Source: DASUZB01 sp036377075 (GTDB taxonomy: Bacteria > Actinomycetota > CALGFH01). From it: a stretch of 27,771 nt of DNA. Made by a program: the position numbers and the translations under genes. The notes beneath the pieces were generated by a model that saw only the letters and a list, made by a program, of their open reading frames with translations, had not been told where the DNA came from and did no database searches. Below, in pieces: positions 1-7,971 of the stretch (positions are counted from its first letter, which is position 1; each line of letters starts with the position of its first letter). The stretch covers positions 1 through 27,771 of the forward strand of contig DASUZB010000247.1 of assembly GCA_036377075.1 (NCBI GenBank), read 5' to 3'.

Positions 1-139
1 GCTCCGAAACCGCGTCGGATTTCGACGGCGCCAGCGGCGGCCACGACCCGACGGTGGTGGCCGCGCTGCTGCACCGCGACTCCGCGCGGGGCAACGACGA
101 CGCCACCGTCGTCGTGGTCCAGGACCGGACGGACGGGCG

Positions 140-143
<4 letters not shown>
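1..143 (+). CDS. SpoIIE/PP2C-type protein phosphatase, C-terminal fragment
   Basis: The gene is cut by the window start; the open frame begins at base 3 and ends at the TGA at 141-143. Only about 46 residues are visible. They end in RGNDDATVVVV, which matches the last metal-binding strand (DD-x-T/S) of SpoIIE/RsbU/RsbX-type PP2C phosphatases. Such enzymes dephosphorylate STAS-domain antagonists in partner-switching pathways. The stop overlaps the start of the next gene (ATGA), so the two are probably translationally coupled. A phosphatase paired with a histidine kinase suggests one signalling unit. The family assignment rests on a short motif and the context, so it is moderately sure; the N-terminal domains are not visible. 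Confidence 0.6.
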
Positions 144-1039
<896 letters not shown>

Positions 1040-1052
1040 TCGGACGTCGCCC

Positions 1053-2108
1053 TCAGCCGGCCAGGTGCGGTCCGAGCAGCGAGAGGTCGGCGGGGCCGAG
1101 GCGGTCGGCGGCGGTCTTGGCCTGGTGCCAGTACGGGTACAGCAGCGGCGGGCGGCTGACCTCCTCGAGCCGTGCCTGCTCCTCCGCGCCGAGCGTCAGG
1201 TCCGCGGCGCCGAGGTTGTCGGCGAGCTGCTCGGCGGTGCGGGCGCCGATCACCACCGAGCTCACCGCCGGCCGCTCGAGCAGCCAGGCGAGGGCGACCT
1301 GCGCGGGCGAGGCGCCGCGGTCCTTGGCGACCTCGACGAGCACGTCGACGATGTCGTAGAGTTTGTCCTCGTCGCGCACGGGCGGCTCGTCCCAGCCGGA
1401 GAGGTGCCTCGACCCGGCCGGACCGGCCTCGCCGCGGCGGAACTTGCCGCTCAGCAGCCCACCGGCGAGCGGGCTCCACACCAGGATGCCGAGGCCCTGG
1501 TCGATGGAGGCGGGCACCAGCTCGTACTCGGCGTCGCGTGACTGCAGCGAGTAGAAGATCTGCTGCGTGACGAATCGCTGGTAGCGGTGGCGGTCCGCGA
1601 GGGCGAGCGCCTTCATCAGCTGCCAGCCGGCGTAGTTGGAGCATCCGACGTAGCGGACCTTGCCCGCGCCGACCAGGTGGTCGAGGGCCTCGAGGGTCTC
1701 CTCCAGCGGGGTATGCCCGTCCCACTCGTGGACCTGGTACAGGTCGATGTGGTCGGTACGCAGCCGCCGCAGGCTCGCCTCGCACTCGGTGACCAGGTGG
1801 TGGCGGGAGAGCCCGGCGTCGTTGGGGCCGTCGCCCATGGGCATGCGCGCCTTGGTCGCCAGCAGGACGTCGTCGCGGACGCCCTCGAGCACCTCGCCGA
1901 CGATCTCCTCGGACAGCCCCGTCGAGTAGACGTTGGCGGTGTCGAACAGGTTGACCCCGGCCTCGAGGCACTGGTCGAGCTGCCGCCTGGCCTCGTCGAC
2001 CCCGGTCGAGCCGACGCTGGCGAAGCCTCCCTTTCCCCCGAAGGTCATCGTGCCCATCGTCAGGATCGAGACCCGCAGACCAGACGCACCCAGTTGCCGA
2101 TACCGCAT
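1053..2108 (-). CDS. Aldo/keto reductase
   Basis: A 351-aa NADPH-dependent oxidoreductase of the aldo/keto reductase superfamily (Tas/YajO-like branch), expected to be a cytosolic (beta/alpha)8 barrel that reduces carbonyl compounds. The catalytic tetrad is complete: Asp56 (LFDTANVY), Tyr61, Lys86 (LLATKAR) and His127 (YQVHEWD). The C-terminal region GARTAEQLADNL (NADPH phosphate binding) is also typical. A GGGAG ribosome binding site lies 7 bases before the ATG, and a TAGATT -10-like hexamer (plus-strand 2148-2153) lies further upstream. The gene converges on the histidine kinase with only 13 bases between stops. The physiological substrate cannot be deduced. Confidence 0.95.
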   Translation of the reverse strand: MRYRQLGASGLRVSILTMGTMTFGGKGGFASVGSTGVDEARRQLDQCLEAGVNLFDTANVYSTGLSEEIVGEVLEGVRDDVLLATKARMPMGDGPNDAGLSRHHLVTECEASLRRLRTDHIDLYQVHEWDGHTPLEETLEALDHLVGAGKVRYVGCSNYAGWQLMKALALADRHRYQRFVTQQIFYSLQSRDAEYELVPASIDQGLGILVWSPLAGGLLSGKFRRGEAGPAGSRHLSGWDEPPVRDEDKLYDIVDVLVEVAKDRGASPAQVALAWLLERPAVSSVVIGARTAEQLADNLGAADLTLGAEEQARLEEVSRPPLLYPYWHQAKTAADRLGPADLSLLGPHLAG

Positions 2109-2266
2109 GAAGCCGCTCCCGCCTCGCCGGATCGTGTTCGGTCATGGAATCTACCCGCGCGGCGCCCGCCGCGGCACGCTCCCTGACGTCGGTGGCACCC
2201 GGGACCAGTGCGGTCCTGCCGTGACGCTCACGTAGCGATGCCGGAACGGTCGTGGCCCACGATGGC

Positions 2267-2284
2267 TTGTGAACAGACTCACAA
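2267..2284. promoter_or_regulatory. CRP/FNR-family operator-like palindrome
   Basis: The sequence TTGTGA-ACAGAC-TCACAA is a perfect 6-bp inverted repeat with a 6-base centre. It contains the textbook CRP core TGTGA-N6-TCACA exactly. It overlaps the first two bases of the AAAGGAG ribosome binding site (2283-2289) of the next gene. If it is a protein site, its position suggests repression or a block near the transcription start. A small mRNA hairpin is an alternative reading. No CRP-like gene is in the window. Confidence 0.55.
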
Positions 2285-2295
2285 AGGAGCACCCG

Positions 2296-2517
2296 ATGAG
2301 CGCCGTCACCGCCAACCCGCCGACCCGCACCCCGACCATCCGGGCACGCCACGCTGCGGCCCGCACCGACCGCGACCGCAAGCGCCGGCACTCCAGGATC
2401 TGGGCGCTGCTGGAGGCCCTTGCCTACTCCAGCGCGCTCGTCGACCCGACCGGGGTGCTCGCCGCACAGCGCTGCTCCGCCGTCCAGGAGGAGCACCAGC
2501 ACGGTGGTCGACGGTAA
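2296..2517 (+). CDS. Small basic hypothetical protein
   Basis: This 73-aa frame starts at the ATG at 2296, chosen because AAAGGAG (2283-2289) precedes it by 6 bases; the upstream in-frame ATG at 2269 lies inside the palindrome and lacks such a site. The N-terminal half is rich in Arg, Thr and Pro, with the basic stretch RTDRDRKRRHSR. It is followed by a short hydrophobic part (IWALLEALAYSSALVDP) and a Gln/His-rich end. No known domain is recognised. The basic part could bind nucleic acid or acidic lipid, but that is speculation. It is the first gene after the CRP-like palindrome and probably under its control. Confidence 0.6.
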   Translation: MSAVTANPPTRTPTIRARHAAARTDRDRKRRHSRIWALLEALAYSSALVDPTGVLAAQRCSAVQEEHQHGGRR

Positions 2518-2611
2518 GCTTTCGTCCTATTGACCTGCTCTGGCCGCGAGGCTGTGACCTGCACGGAGCAGGCGTAGTGGCCGACGGTCCTGACGTGCTG
2601 TGAGGTAGCCG

Positions 2612-2947
2612 GTGGAAGGATCCGAGCAGACCCCCCACGACGCCTATGTCTATGACGTCAGGGAGGAAGAGGCGTACCTGCAGGCCGGCGACGAGAAACA
2701 GCCGACCCCGCCGGAGCCGCTGGACCCTGCCTCGGTCATCTGCCAGTTCTGCGGCAGGTCCTGGGAACAGGTCCCAAGGCTCTTCCAAGCAAAGCGCAGG
2801 ACCATGGATCCCAACACCTCGGCGATCGTGGCGGTGTGGATCTGCAACGAGTGCGTTGCCCGGATGGCACAGATCCTCGCCGAAGAGCCCCCGGGAACTC
2901 GGTGGCTCCACTGGTGGCAGCTCTGGTCCTATCGCACCCGAACGTAA
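2612..2947 (+). CDS. Stand-alone ClpX-type zinc-finger protein
   Basis: This 111-aa protein (GTG start, weak GAGGT site just upstream) has an acidic N-terminus (residues 1-40) and then a treble-clef-like zinc site: Cys44 and Cys47 in ICQFCGRS, Cys78 and Cys81 in WICNECV. The pattern CxFCG-(K/R)-S ... V-x-x-L ... (Y/W)ICxEC ... I-hydrophobic-x-EE closely follows the ClpX zinc-binding domain, which dimerises and binds adaptors and substrates of the ClpXP protease. The loop between the cysteine pairs is about ten residues longer than in ClpX, and there is no AAA+ domain. The C-terminus is Trp-rich. It could be a ClpX adaptor or decoy, or a zinc-dependent DNA-binding protein; the resemblance is visible but the function is inferred. 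Confidence 0.72.
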   Translation: MEGSEQTPHDAYVYDVREEEAYLQAGDEKQPTPPEPLDPASVICQFCGRSWEQVPRLFQAKRRTMDPNTSAIVAVWICNECVARMAQILAEEPPGTRWLHWWQLWSYRTRT

Positions 2948-3137
2948 GGATCGGCCCATCCGGGACAGCCTGCTGGGCTCACGCGTGCGCCGATCGGCTG
3001 GCTTCGTGGCCGGCGAACTGGTGTACGTTTCCATGGCCCGGAAGCTATCCGTCTGGCCAGCCCCTGCCCAGGCCTGTTGCGGCATCTGGGGAAAGTCCCC
3101 GACTTCCTACCCGCAGATCGCCGGATCGCGAGCCCGA

Positions 3138-3701
3138 ATGACGAGTGATCGGTTCACGCTCTCCTTCTGCAGGAGCCGCGCTCGGGTCTTGATGCTGCGG
3201 CGCAGCCGGCCGCCGTTCGCCGGACTCTGGAACGGTCTGGGCGGCAAGGTGGAGCCCGACGAGACGGACGAGGCCAGCGCGCTGCGCGAAGTGTGGGAGG
3301 AGGCCGGCATCGGCCGGGACGACGTCGCGCGGCTCGTCCGCATCGGCGACGTGTCGTGGGAGATCTCGCAGGCAGGCCGCGCCCCCTCGCGCGGGTCCAT
3401 GGCGGTCTACCTGGTCGACCTGGTCTGCGGGTGGGAGTGCTGGGAGGGCGTCCGCGACACGCCCGAGGGCGGGCTGGCGTGGTGGCCCGAGGGCGCGCTG
3501 CGCGACCGGGACGAGCCGCGGATCGTCCCCAACATCCCGCTCATCTACCCCGCGATGCTGGCCGACGACGCCCTGGCGGAATACCACTGCCGGTACGAAG
3601 GGAACCGGCTGCTCTCCGTGGAGCGGCGCCTGGACGGGAGCCGGCAGCTCCGCTACCCGGCCGAGGCGTCGGAGCGACGCCGCACGTCGCCGGACGGGTG
3701 A
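3138..3701 (+). CDS. Nudix hydrolase (MutT/YtkD-like)
   Basis: A 187-aa Nudix-family pyrophosphohydrolase. The Nudix box is perfect: Gly36-x5-Glu42-x7-Arg50-Glu51-x2-Glu54-Glu55-x-Gly57-Ile58, the Mg-binding loop-helix that cleaves nucleoside diphosphates linked to another moiety. The preceding LWNGLGGKVEPDE context resembles 8-oxo-dGTP/dGTP diphosphatases of the MutT/YtkD type, suggesting nucleotide-pool sanitation, but substrate cannot be read from sequence. The ATG at 3138 is chosen because the domain starts immediately after it (FTLSFC). No strong ribosome binding site is visible, and the frame stays open upstream, with an alternative ATG at 3033. The C-terminal 50 residues beyond the domain are charged and unassigned. 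Confidence 0.88.
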   Translation: MTSDRFTLSFCRSRARVLMLRRSRPPFAGLWNGLGGKVEPDETDEASALREVWEEAGIGRDDVARLVRIGDVSWEISQAGRAPSRGSMAVYLVDLVCGWECWEGVRDTPEGGLAWWPEGALRDRDEPRIVPNIPLIYPAMLADDALAEYHCRYEGNRLLSVERRLDGSRQLRYPAEASERRRTSPDG

Positions 3702-3801
3702 ACGCGGCGGAAATCGCTTGCCCCGGGACGCCGTGGCCGGCAGAGTGCTGCGTGATCACGTCGACCGGCGTCGGAGCCGGCCAGTTCGAAGGAGGTGCGC
3801 C

Positions 3802-3867
3802 ATGGCGAACGCGGCCATCAGGGTCGGGACCCGCTCCCACCCGCTGGTGCATCTCCCCGCCCGCTGA
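3802..3867 (+). CDS. Possible 21-aa leader peptide or small protein
   Basis: An ATG at 3802 is preceded by AAGGAGGT (3789-3796) with 5-base spacing, one of the best ribosome binding sites in the window, yet the frame closes after 21 codons at 3865-3867. The peptide reads MANAAIRVGTRS followed by HPLVHLPAR. It is in a different frame from the RIO kinase, whose GTG lies 55 bases downstream. It could be a regulatory leader peptide, a genuine small protein, or the remnant of a longer gene. No homologue is recognised. Confidence 0.4.
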   Translation: MANAAIRVGTRSHPLVHLPAR

Positions 3868-3922
3868 CGAGCCCGACACGGCGCGCGCGGCCTCGGGGGA
3901 TGCGATCTCCCAAGGAGCACCC

Positions 3923-4942
3923 GTGCGCGAGCGCGACATCGAACGACTCTTCGTCGGCGACGCCGGCGACACCGAATCCATCGACGAGCAGTACGACCTC
4001 CTCGACGCGCCCGCCGGCGAGCGGATGCGCCGCGACCGCGACGGCGAGCTGGCGCCGAGCGCCAGGGGCCGGCTCACCGAGCAGGCGCGCGAGCGCCTGG
4101 CCCAGCAGCGCGAGGAGGCCGCGACCGACGACGCGCCCCCGGCGGGCGACCGCTGGTCGAACTGGGGCGACGCGGACGAGCGCGGCCCCGAGCCGTACCC
4201 CGGCTGGCTGATCACGGAGCTGGCCGCGGTCGATTACGAGCTCGGCGTCATCAAGACCGGCAAGGAGGCCGACGTCCACCTGGTCGAGCGCGTCCTGCCG
4301 GACGGCGGGCGGAGCTGCCTGCTGGCCGCCAAGCGCTACCGCACCGGCGACCACCGGCTGTTCCACCGCGACGCCGGCTACCTGGAGGGACGGCGGGTGC
4401 GGGAGACGCGCCAGCGGCGCGCGATGGCCAACCGCACCAACTTCGGCCGCAACCTGATCGCCCAGCAGTGGGCGGCGGCGGAGTTCGCCGCGCTGCGCCA
4501 GCTGTGGGCCGGCGGGGCGCCGGTGCCCTACCCCGTCCAGCGGGTTGGCACCGAGCTGCTCGAGGAGTTCGTCGGCGACCCCGACGGCACCGCCGCGCCA
4601 CGCCTGGTGCAGCTCCGCCCGGATCCGCGCGAGCTGGCCGAGCTGTGGCGCCAGCTGCTCGACGCCATGGTGATCCTGGCGCGCGGCGGCTACGCCCACG
4701 GCGACCTGTCCGCCTACAACCTGCTGGTCCACGACGGGGAGCTGGTCATGATCGACCTGCCGCAGCTGGTCGACGTCGTGGCCAACCCGCAGGGCCGCAC
4801 CTACCTGGAACGGGACGTGCGCGCCGTCACCAGCTGGTTCGCCGCGCGTGGCCTGCCGGGCGAGCTCGCCGACCCCGGCGCCACCGTCGAGCTGCTGCTC
4901 GCCGAGGCGGGGCTGGGGCACGTCCGCATGGGCCGAGCCTGA
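3923..4942 (+). CDS. RIO-family serine/threonine protein kinase
   Basis: A 339-aa bacterial RIO1-like kinase. The GTG at 3923 is chosen because AAGGAG (3912-3917) lies 5 bases upstream; the frame is open further upstream but lacks such a signal. Residues 1-95 form an acidic, charged extension. The RIO domain follows: the nucleotide-binding loop GVIKTGKEADV (108-118), the ATP-binding Lys137 (LAAKRYR), the catalytic loop YAHGDLSAYN with Asp261 and Asn266, and the metal-binding Asp278 (MIDLPQ). RIO kinases act in ribosome maturation in archaea and eukaryotes; the bacterial members are less well understood. All key residues are present, so it is probably active. It may be regulated through the short reading frame just upstream. 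Confidence 0.92.
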   Translation: MRERDIERLFVGDAGDTESIDEQYDLLDAPAGERMRRDRDGELAPSARGRLTEQARERLAQQREEAATDDAPPAGDRWSNWGDADERGPEPYPGWLITELAAVDYELGVIKTGKEADVHLVERVLPDGGRSCLLAAKRYRTGDHRLFHRDAGYLEGRRVRETRQRRAMANRTNFGRNLIAQQWAAAEFAALRQLWAGGAPVPYPVQRVGTELLEEFVGDPDGTAAPRLVQLRPDPRELAELWRQLLDAMVILARGGYAHGDLSAYNLLVHDGELVMIDLPQLVDVVANPQGRTYLERDVRAVTSWFAARGLPGELADPGATVELLLAEAGLGHVRMGRA

Positions 4943-4944
4943 AC

Positions 4945-5058
4945 GGAGCCGGTCACGTACCCGCGGTGCAGGCTGGCTCGCTGCAGCAGTCCAGCTCCGG
5001 CACCCGCAGGCCGCTGCGCAGGTGAAGAGGGGCGCGGCACCGATCCATGACCGGCTCC
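4945..5058. repeat. Perfect 11-bp inverted repeat spanning a convergent intergenic gap
   Basis: GGAGCCGGTCA (4945-4955) and its exact reverse complement TGACCGGCTCC (5048-5058) bracket 92 bases and fill almost the entire gap between the stop of the RIO kinase and the stop of the ABC permease. The interior is GC-rich, with shorter self-complementary pieces around GCTGCAGC. It may be a branched terminator for both genes or a small non-autonomous element. No flanking target duplication is visible. Confidence 0.5.
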
Positions 5059-5868
5059 CTAGCCCATGCGGACGCGGCGCCTGAAGGCCAGGGCGGTGAG
5101 CGCGAAGGTGAGCGCGCTGAACAGCGCGGCGGCCACCACCCCCTTGAAGATCACGTCGCCGTGGATCCCGAACAGGAAGCTGCGGGCCGCCTCGACCACG
5201 TAGGTGATCGGGTTCACGCTCACCGCCTTCTCGAACCAGCCGGTCATGAGCTCGCGCTGGATCGCGCTCGGCGTCAGGAACAGCAGCGGGAAGAAGATGA
5301 TGAAGGTCGACTGGGTAGCGCGCACCGAGCCGGTGGCCAGCGCCACGGAGATGCTGACGGCGGCGAAGCCGACGCCGAACAGCAGGGTCAGCCCGAGCAG
5401 GCCGAGCGCGCCGACCAGGTCGTTGCCGGCGAAGCGCACGCCGATCGCGTAGCCGAAGACCAGCAGCGTCAGGCTGTAGCCCAGCACGGCGAACAGCTCG
5501 CCGAACAGGGTGCCGACCACCAGGGCCGAGCGGCGCACCGGGGTCACCGAGAGCTTGTCCCAGTAGCCGTTGGAGATGTCGAGCACCAGCGCGTTGCCGC
5601 CGGAGGTGCTGGCCGCGGCGAACAGGATCGAGATCGGGAGCTGGAAGGCGGCGTAGCTGGAGATGTGGAAGGCCGACTTGGCGATGTCGCCGAGCGCGCC
5701 GACCTGCACCACGAAGAAGAACACCGGGATGATCAGGGCGAAGATGAACAGCTCAGGCTCGCGCAGGATGCCGCGGATCGAGCGGGTGGTGATGGCGACC
5801 ACGTCGGAGACGAACCCGGCCGGTGCCGCCAGGGTGCGCGGCTCGCCGGCGGCGGTCTGGACGGCCAT
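5059..5868 (-). CDS. ABC-2 type transporter permease (DrrB-like)
   Basis: A 269-aa integral membrane protein with about six hydrophobic segments, for example at LFIFALIIPVFFFVVQVGAL and GALGLLGLTLLFGVGFAAVS. The layout is that of ABC-2 permeases such as DrrB: a cytosolic N-terminus, the first transmembrane pair, and a conserved central region (DISNGYWDKL, typical of drug and lipid exporters). Its ATG overlaps the stop of the ATPase by one base (TGATG), so the two are co-translated and form one exporter, probably as a homodimeric permease with two ATPases. The substrate may be a hydrophobic drug, lipid or secondary metabolite, but nothing nearby identifies it. Confidence 0.93.
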   Translation of the reverse strand: MAVQTAAGEPRTLAAPAGFVSDVVAITTRSIRGILREPELFIFALIIPVFFFVVQVGALGDIAKSAFHISSYAAFQLPISILFAAASTSGGNALVLDISNGYWDKLSVTPVRRSALVVGTLFGELFAVLGYSLTLLVFGYAIGVRFAGNDLVGALGLLGLTLLFGVGFAAVSISVALATGSVRATQSTFIIFFPLLFLTPSAIQRELMTGWFEKAVSVNPITYVVEAARSFLFGIHGDVIFKGVVAAALFSALTFALTALAFRRRVRMG

Positions 5869-6890
5869 CAGGCACCCCTCCCCGCCGGCTCGGGGGTCCG
5901 TTCCTCCTCGGCGGCGGTCCGCTCGGCCTCCGCCCGCTCGGCCATGCGGCCGCCGGTGGCGGCCAGGAACACGTCGTCCAGGGTGGGGCGGGAGACGCTG
6001 ACCGCGCCGAAGCGGACCCCGGCCCGGTCCAGGCCACGGATGAGGACGGCGATGTTCCGCGGCCCGTCGGGGACGAACAGGGTGTAGCCGGTCTCGGTGC
6101 CGCGCAGCTCGCCCTTGGGCAGCTCGCCGCTGGAATGCAGCTCCTCGATCGCGACCCGGGCGGCCCCGGACTCGCGCTCGTCGACGGCGACGTCGATCAC
6201 GTCCGCGCCGACCTCGGCCTTGAGCGCCGCCGGGGTGCCCTGCCGCACGATCTGGCCCTGGTCGATGATGGCCACCCGGTCGGCCAGCTCGTCGGCCTCC
6301 TCGAGGTACTGGGTGGTCAGGAAGATGGTCGCCCCGAAGCGCCCGCGCAGCTCGCGGATGCGGTCCCAGATCAGCGTCCGGGACAGCGGGTCGAGCCCGG
6401 TGGTCGGCTCGTCGAGGAACAGCACCCGCGGCCGGTGCAGCAGGGCCGAGGCCAGGTCCAGGCGGCGCTTCATGCCGCCGGAGTAGGTCTGGATGCGGCG
6501 GTCGATCGCGTCGCTCAGGCCGACCAGCTCGGTCACCTCGCGGACCTGCTCACCGAGCACGCCGCGGCGAAGGCCGTAGAGCTTGCCCTGCAGCGTCAGC
6601 AGCTCGCGGCCGGTCTGCTTGGGGTCGAGGCCGGCCTCCTGCAGGGCCACGCCGATGAGCCGGCGCACGGTGGTCTGCTCGCCGACCACGTCGTGGCCGA
6701 GGACCGAGCCCGACCCGCTGGTCGGCTGGAGCAGGGTGGTGAGGATCCGCACGGTGGTCGACTTGCCGGCACCGTTGGGCCCCAGGAAGCCGTAGATCTC
6801 GCCCTCGGCGACCTCGAGGCTGACCCCACGGACGGCCTCGACCTCACCGAACCGGCGGACCAGGTCTGTTGCTTGGATTGCGGTAGTCAT
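5868..6890 (-). CDS. ABC transporter ATP-binding protein (DrrA-like)
   Basis: A 340-aa ATPase of the daunorubicin-resistance (DrrA) family. Motifs are intact: Walker A GPNGAGKST (37-45), Q-loop near VALQEAG, signature YSGGMKRR (136-143), Walker B VLFLDEP (156-162) and a switch histidine position occupied by Gln in LTTQYLEEAD, the usual DrrA form. The last roughly 100 residues are the DrrA-type C-terminal domain and end in a charged Glu/Arg-rich tail. It powers the permease encoded immediately downstream. The ATG lacks a ribosome binding site but follows a TACACT hexamer by 7 bases, which suggests a leaderless transcript. Confidence 0.95.
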   Translation of the reverse strand: MTTAIQATDLVRRFGEVEAVRGVSLEVAEGEIYGFLGPNGAGKSTTVRILTTLLQPTSGSGSVLGHDVVGEQTTVRRLIGVALQEAGLDPKQTGRELLTLQGKLYGLRRGVLGEQVREVTELVGLSDAIDRRIQTYSGGMKRRLDLASALLHRPRVLFLDEPTTGLDPLSRTLIWDRIRELRGRFGATIFLTTQYLEEADELADRVAIIDQGQIVRQGTPAALKAEVGADVIDVAVDERESGAARVAIEELHSSGELPKGELRGTETGYTLFVPDGPRNIAVLIRGLDRAGVRFGAVSVSRPTLDDVFLAATGGRMAERAEAERTAAEEERTPEPAGRGA

Positions 6891-6897
6891 GCCCGCG

Positions 6898-6903
6898 AGT
6901 GTA
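6898..6903 (-). promoter_or_regulatory. -10 element of a probable leaderless promoter (ABC exporter)
   Basis: On the minus strand TACACT is followed by 7 bases and then the ATG of the ATPase gene. This TAnnnT-to-start spacing is the usual arrangement of leaderless actinobacterial genes, and no Shine-Dalgarno sequence is present. No clear -35 hexamer is visible. Confidence 0.45.
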
Positions 6904-6936
6904 GGCCACCGATGCGACGCCCTGCGGACCAGGCAC

Positions 6937-7958
6937 TCAGCAGGTCTCGGGCCGCGCGCCTGCGCGGGCGCTCGCCGGGACGAGCTCGAGGCGCAGCGAG
7001 TCGGACTTGGGCATGAGGATGGCCACGCCGTCGGCCGGCGACCACGCCGCCGGCAGGAACAGGTACTGGTCGCCGGACTGCAGCACCAGCTTGAGGCCGT
7101 CGTAGCGGAAGCGGTAGGCGGCCTCCGGGTCGCCGCAGCGGACCTGGCGCACGCCGCGGGCGGCGAGGCTCAGGCTGCGGCTGCTGTAGACCACCGCGTC
7201 CGGGTAGGTCGGCAGCTCGGCCACGAGCTGGCGCGCCCGCGAGCGGCCGACCGCGGCGGAGTAGTCGTTGGCGGCCCAGAACAGGCTCAGGCCCACGAGC
7301 ACGAACACGCCCGCCCACTCGGCCACCGCGACCCACTCCGGCCTGCCCGCAGTGGCCCGCCCTTCGATGGCGGCGAGGGAGCGGCGCAGCTGGACCGCGT
7401 ACGCCAGCAGCAGCACCCCGACGGCGAGGGTCAGCGGCGCCGCCGCCAGGTACCGGTCGAGCACCGTGCGGGTGAAGACGCTCGCGACGCCCGCGCAGGC
7501 GAGCGCGAGGCCCGCGACGATGGCGACCGGCAGGAGGACGCCGACCGCCCGCGGGCGGTCGCCGACGACCAGGCGCGCGCGCAGCATCGCGTGGCCCCAC
7601 AGCACCAGCAGCCCGGCGCAGGCGACCACCGTCATCGGCACGAACAGGCCGTCGAGGCTGCGCATCATGTAGTCACGCGTGGTCAGGCCGAGCAGCGTCG
7701 AGTTCACGCCGAAGTAGTCGAAGAACCAGTAGGCGTGCGACAGCCGAAGTAGAACAGCAGCGAGGTGAGCAAGGTGGTCGGCGCCGCGACCACGCCGACC
7801 ATCCTGAGCAGTTGCGGCAGGCCGGAGATGGCCGGTTCGAGGGACGCGGCGGGCTGGCGGGCCGGTCGCGGCGCCTCGGCGCCGTCGCCGGGCGGCCGCC
7901 CGCCGGGGGTGGCCGGAGCCTCCGCCGGCGCCGCGACGCCCTCCCTGGTGGTGGTCAC
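6937..7958 (-). pseudogene. Multi-pass membrane protein interrupted by a frameshift
   Basis: Two abutting frames look like one gene. The upstream part (GTG at 7958) has a Pro/Ala-rich cytosolic N-terminus and a first membrane segment ending LLTSLLFYFG. From about 7741-7743 the reading shifts: the original frame continues as CRTPTGSSTTSA and stops at 7704, while the other frame reads SHAYWFFDYFGVNS and runs on through several more membrane segments to a soluble C-terminal domain ending at 6937. As I recall the family, YWFFDYFGVNST-like text follows FYxG directly in actinobacterial membrane proteins, so one base is probably missing here (or two added). A sequencing error is as likely as a true mutation. 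The alternative is two genes coupled by the GTGA overlap at 7704-7707. Function unknown. Confidence 0.65.
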
Positions 7959-7971
7959 GACCCTGGTCCCG

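Noticed and set aside
2530..2558. TTGACC-N17-TGTGAC as a promoter for the zinc-finger gene
   Set aside because: The -35 is good, but TGTGAC is a poor -10 and there is no other support.
7704..7958. An intact small membrane protein gene separate from the 6937-7707 frame
   Set aside because: The GTGA overlap is attractive, but the protein would end in a hydrophilic CRTPTGSSTTSA while the other frame continues the membrane-protein text, so a frameshift is the simpler reading.
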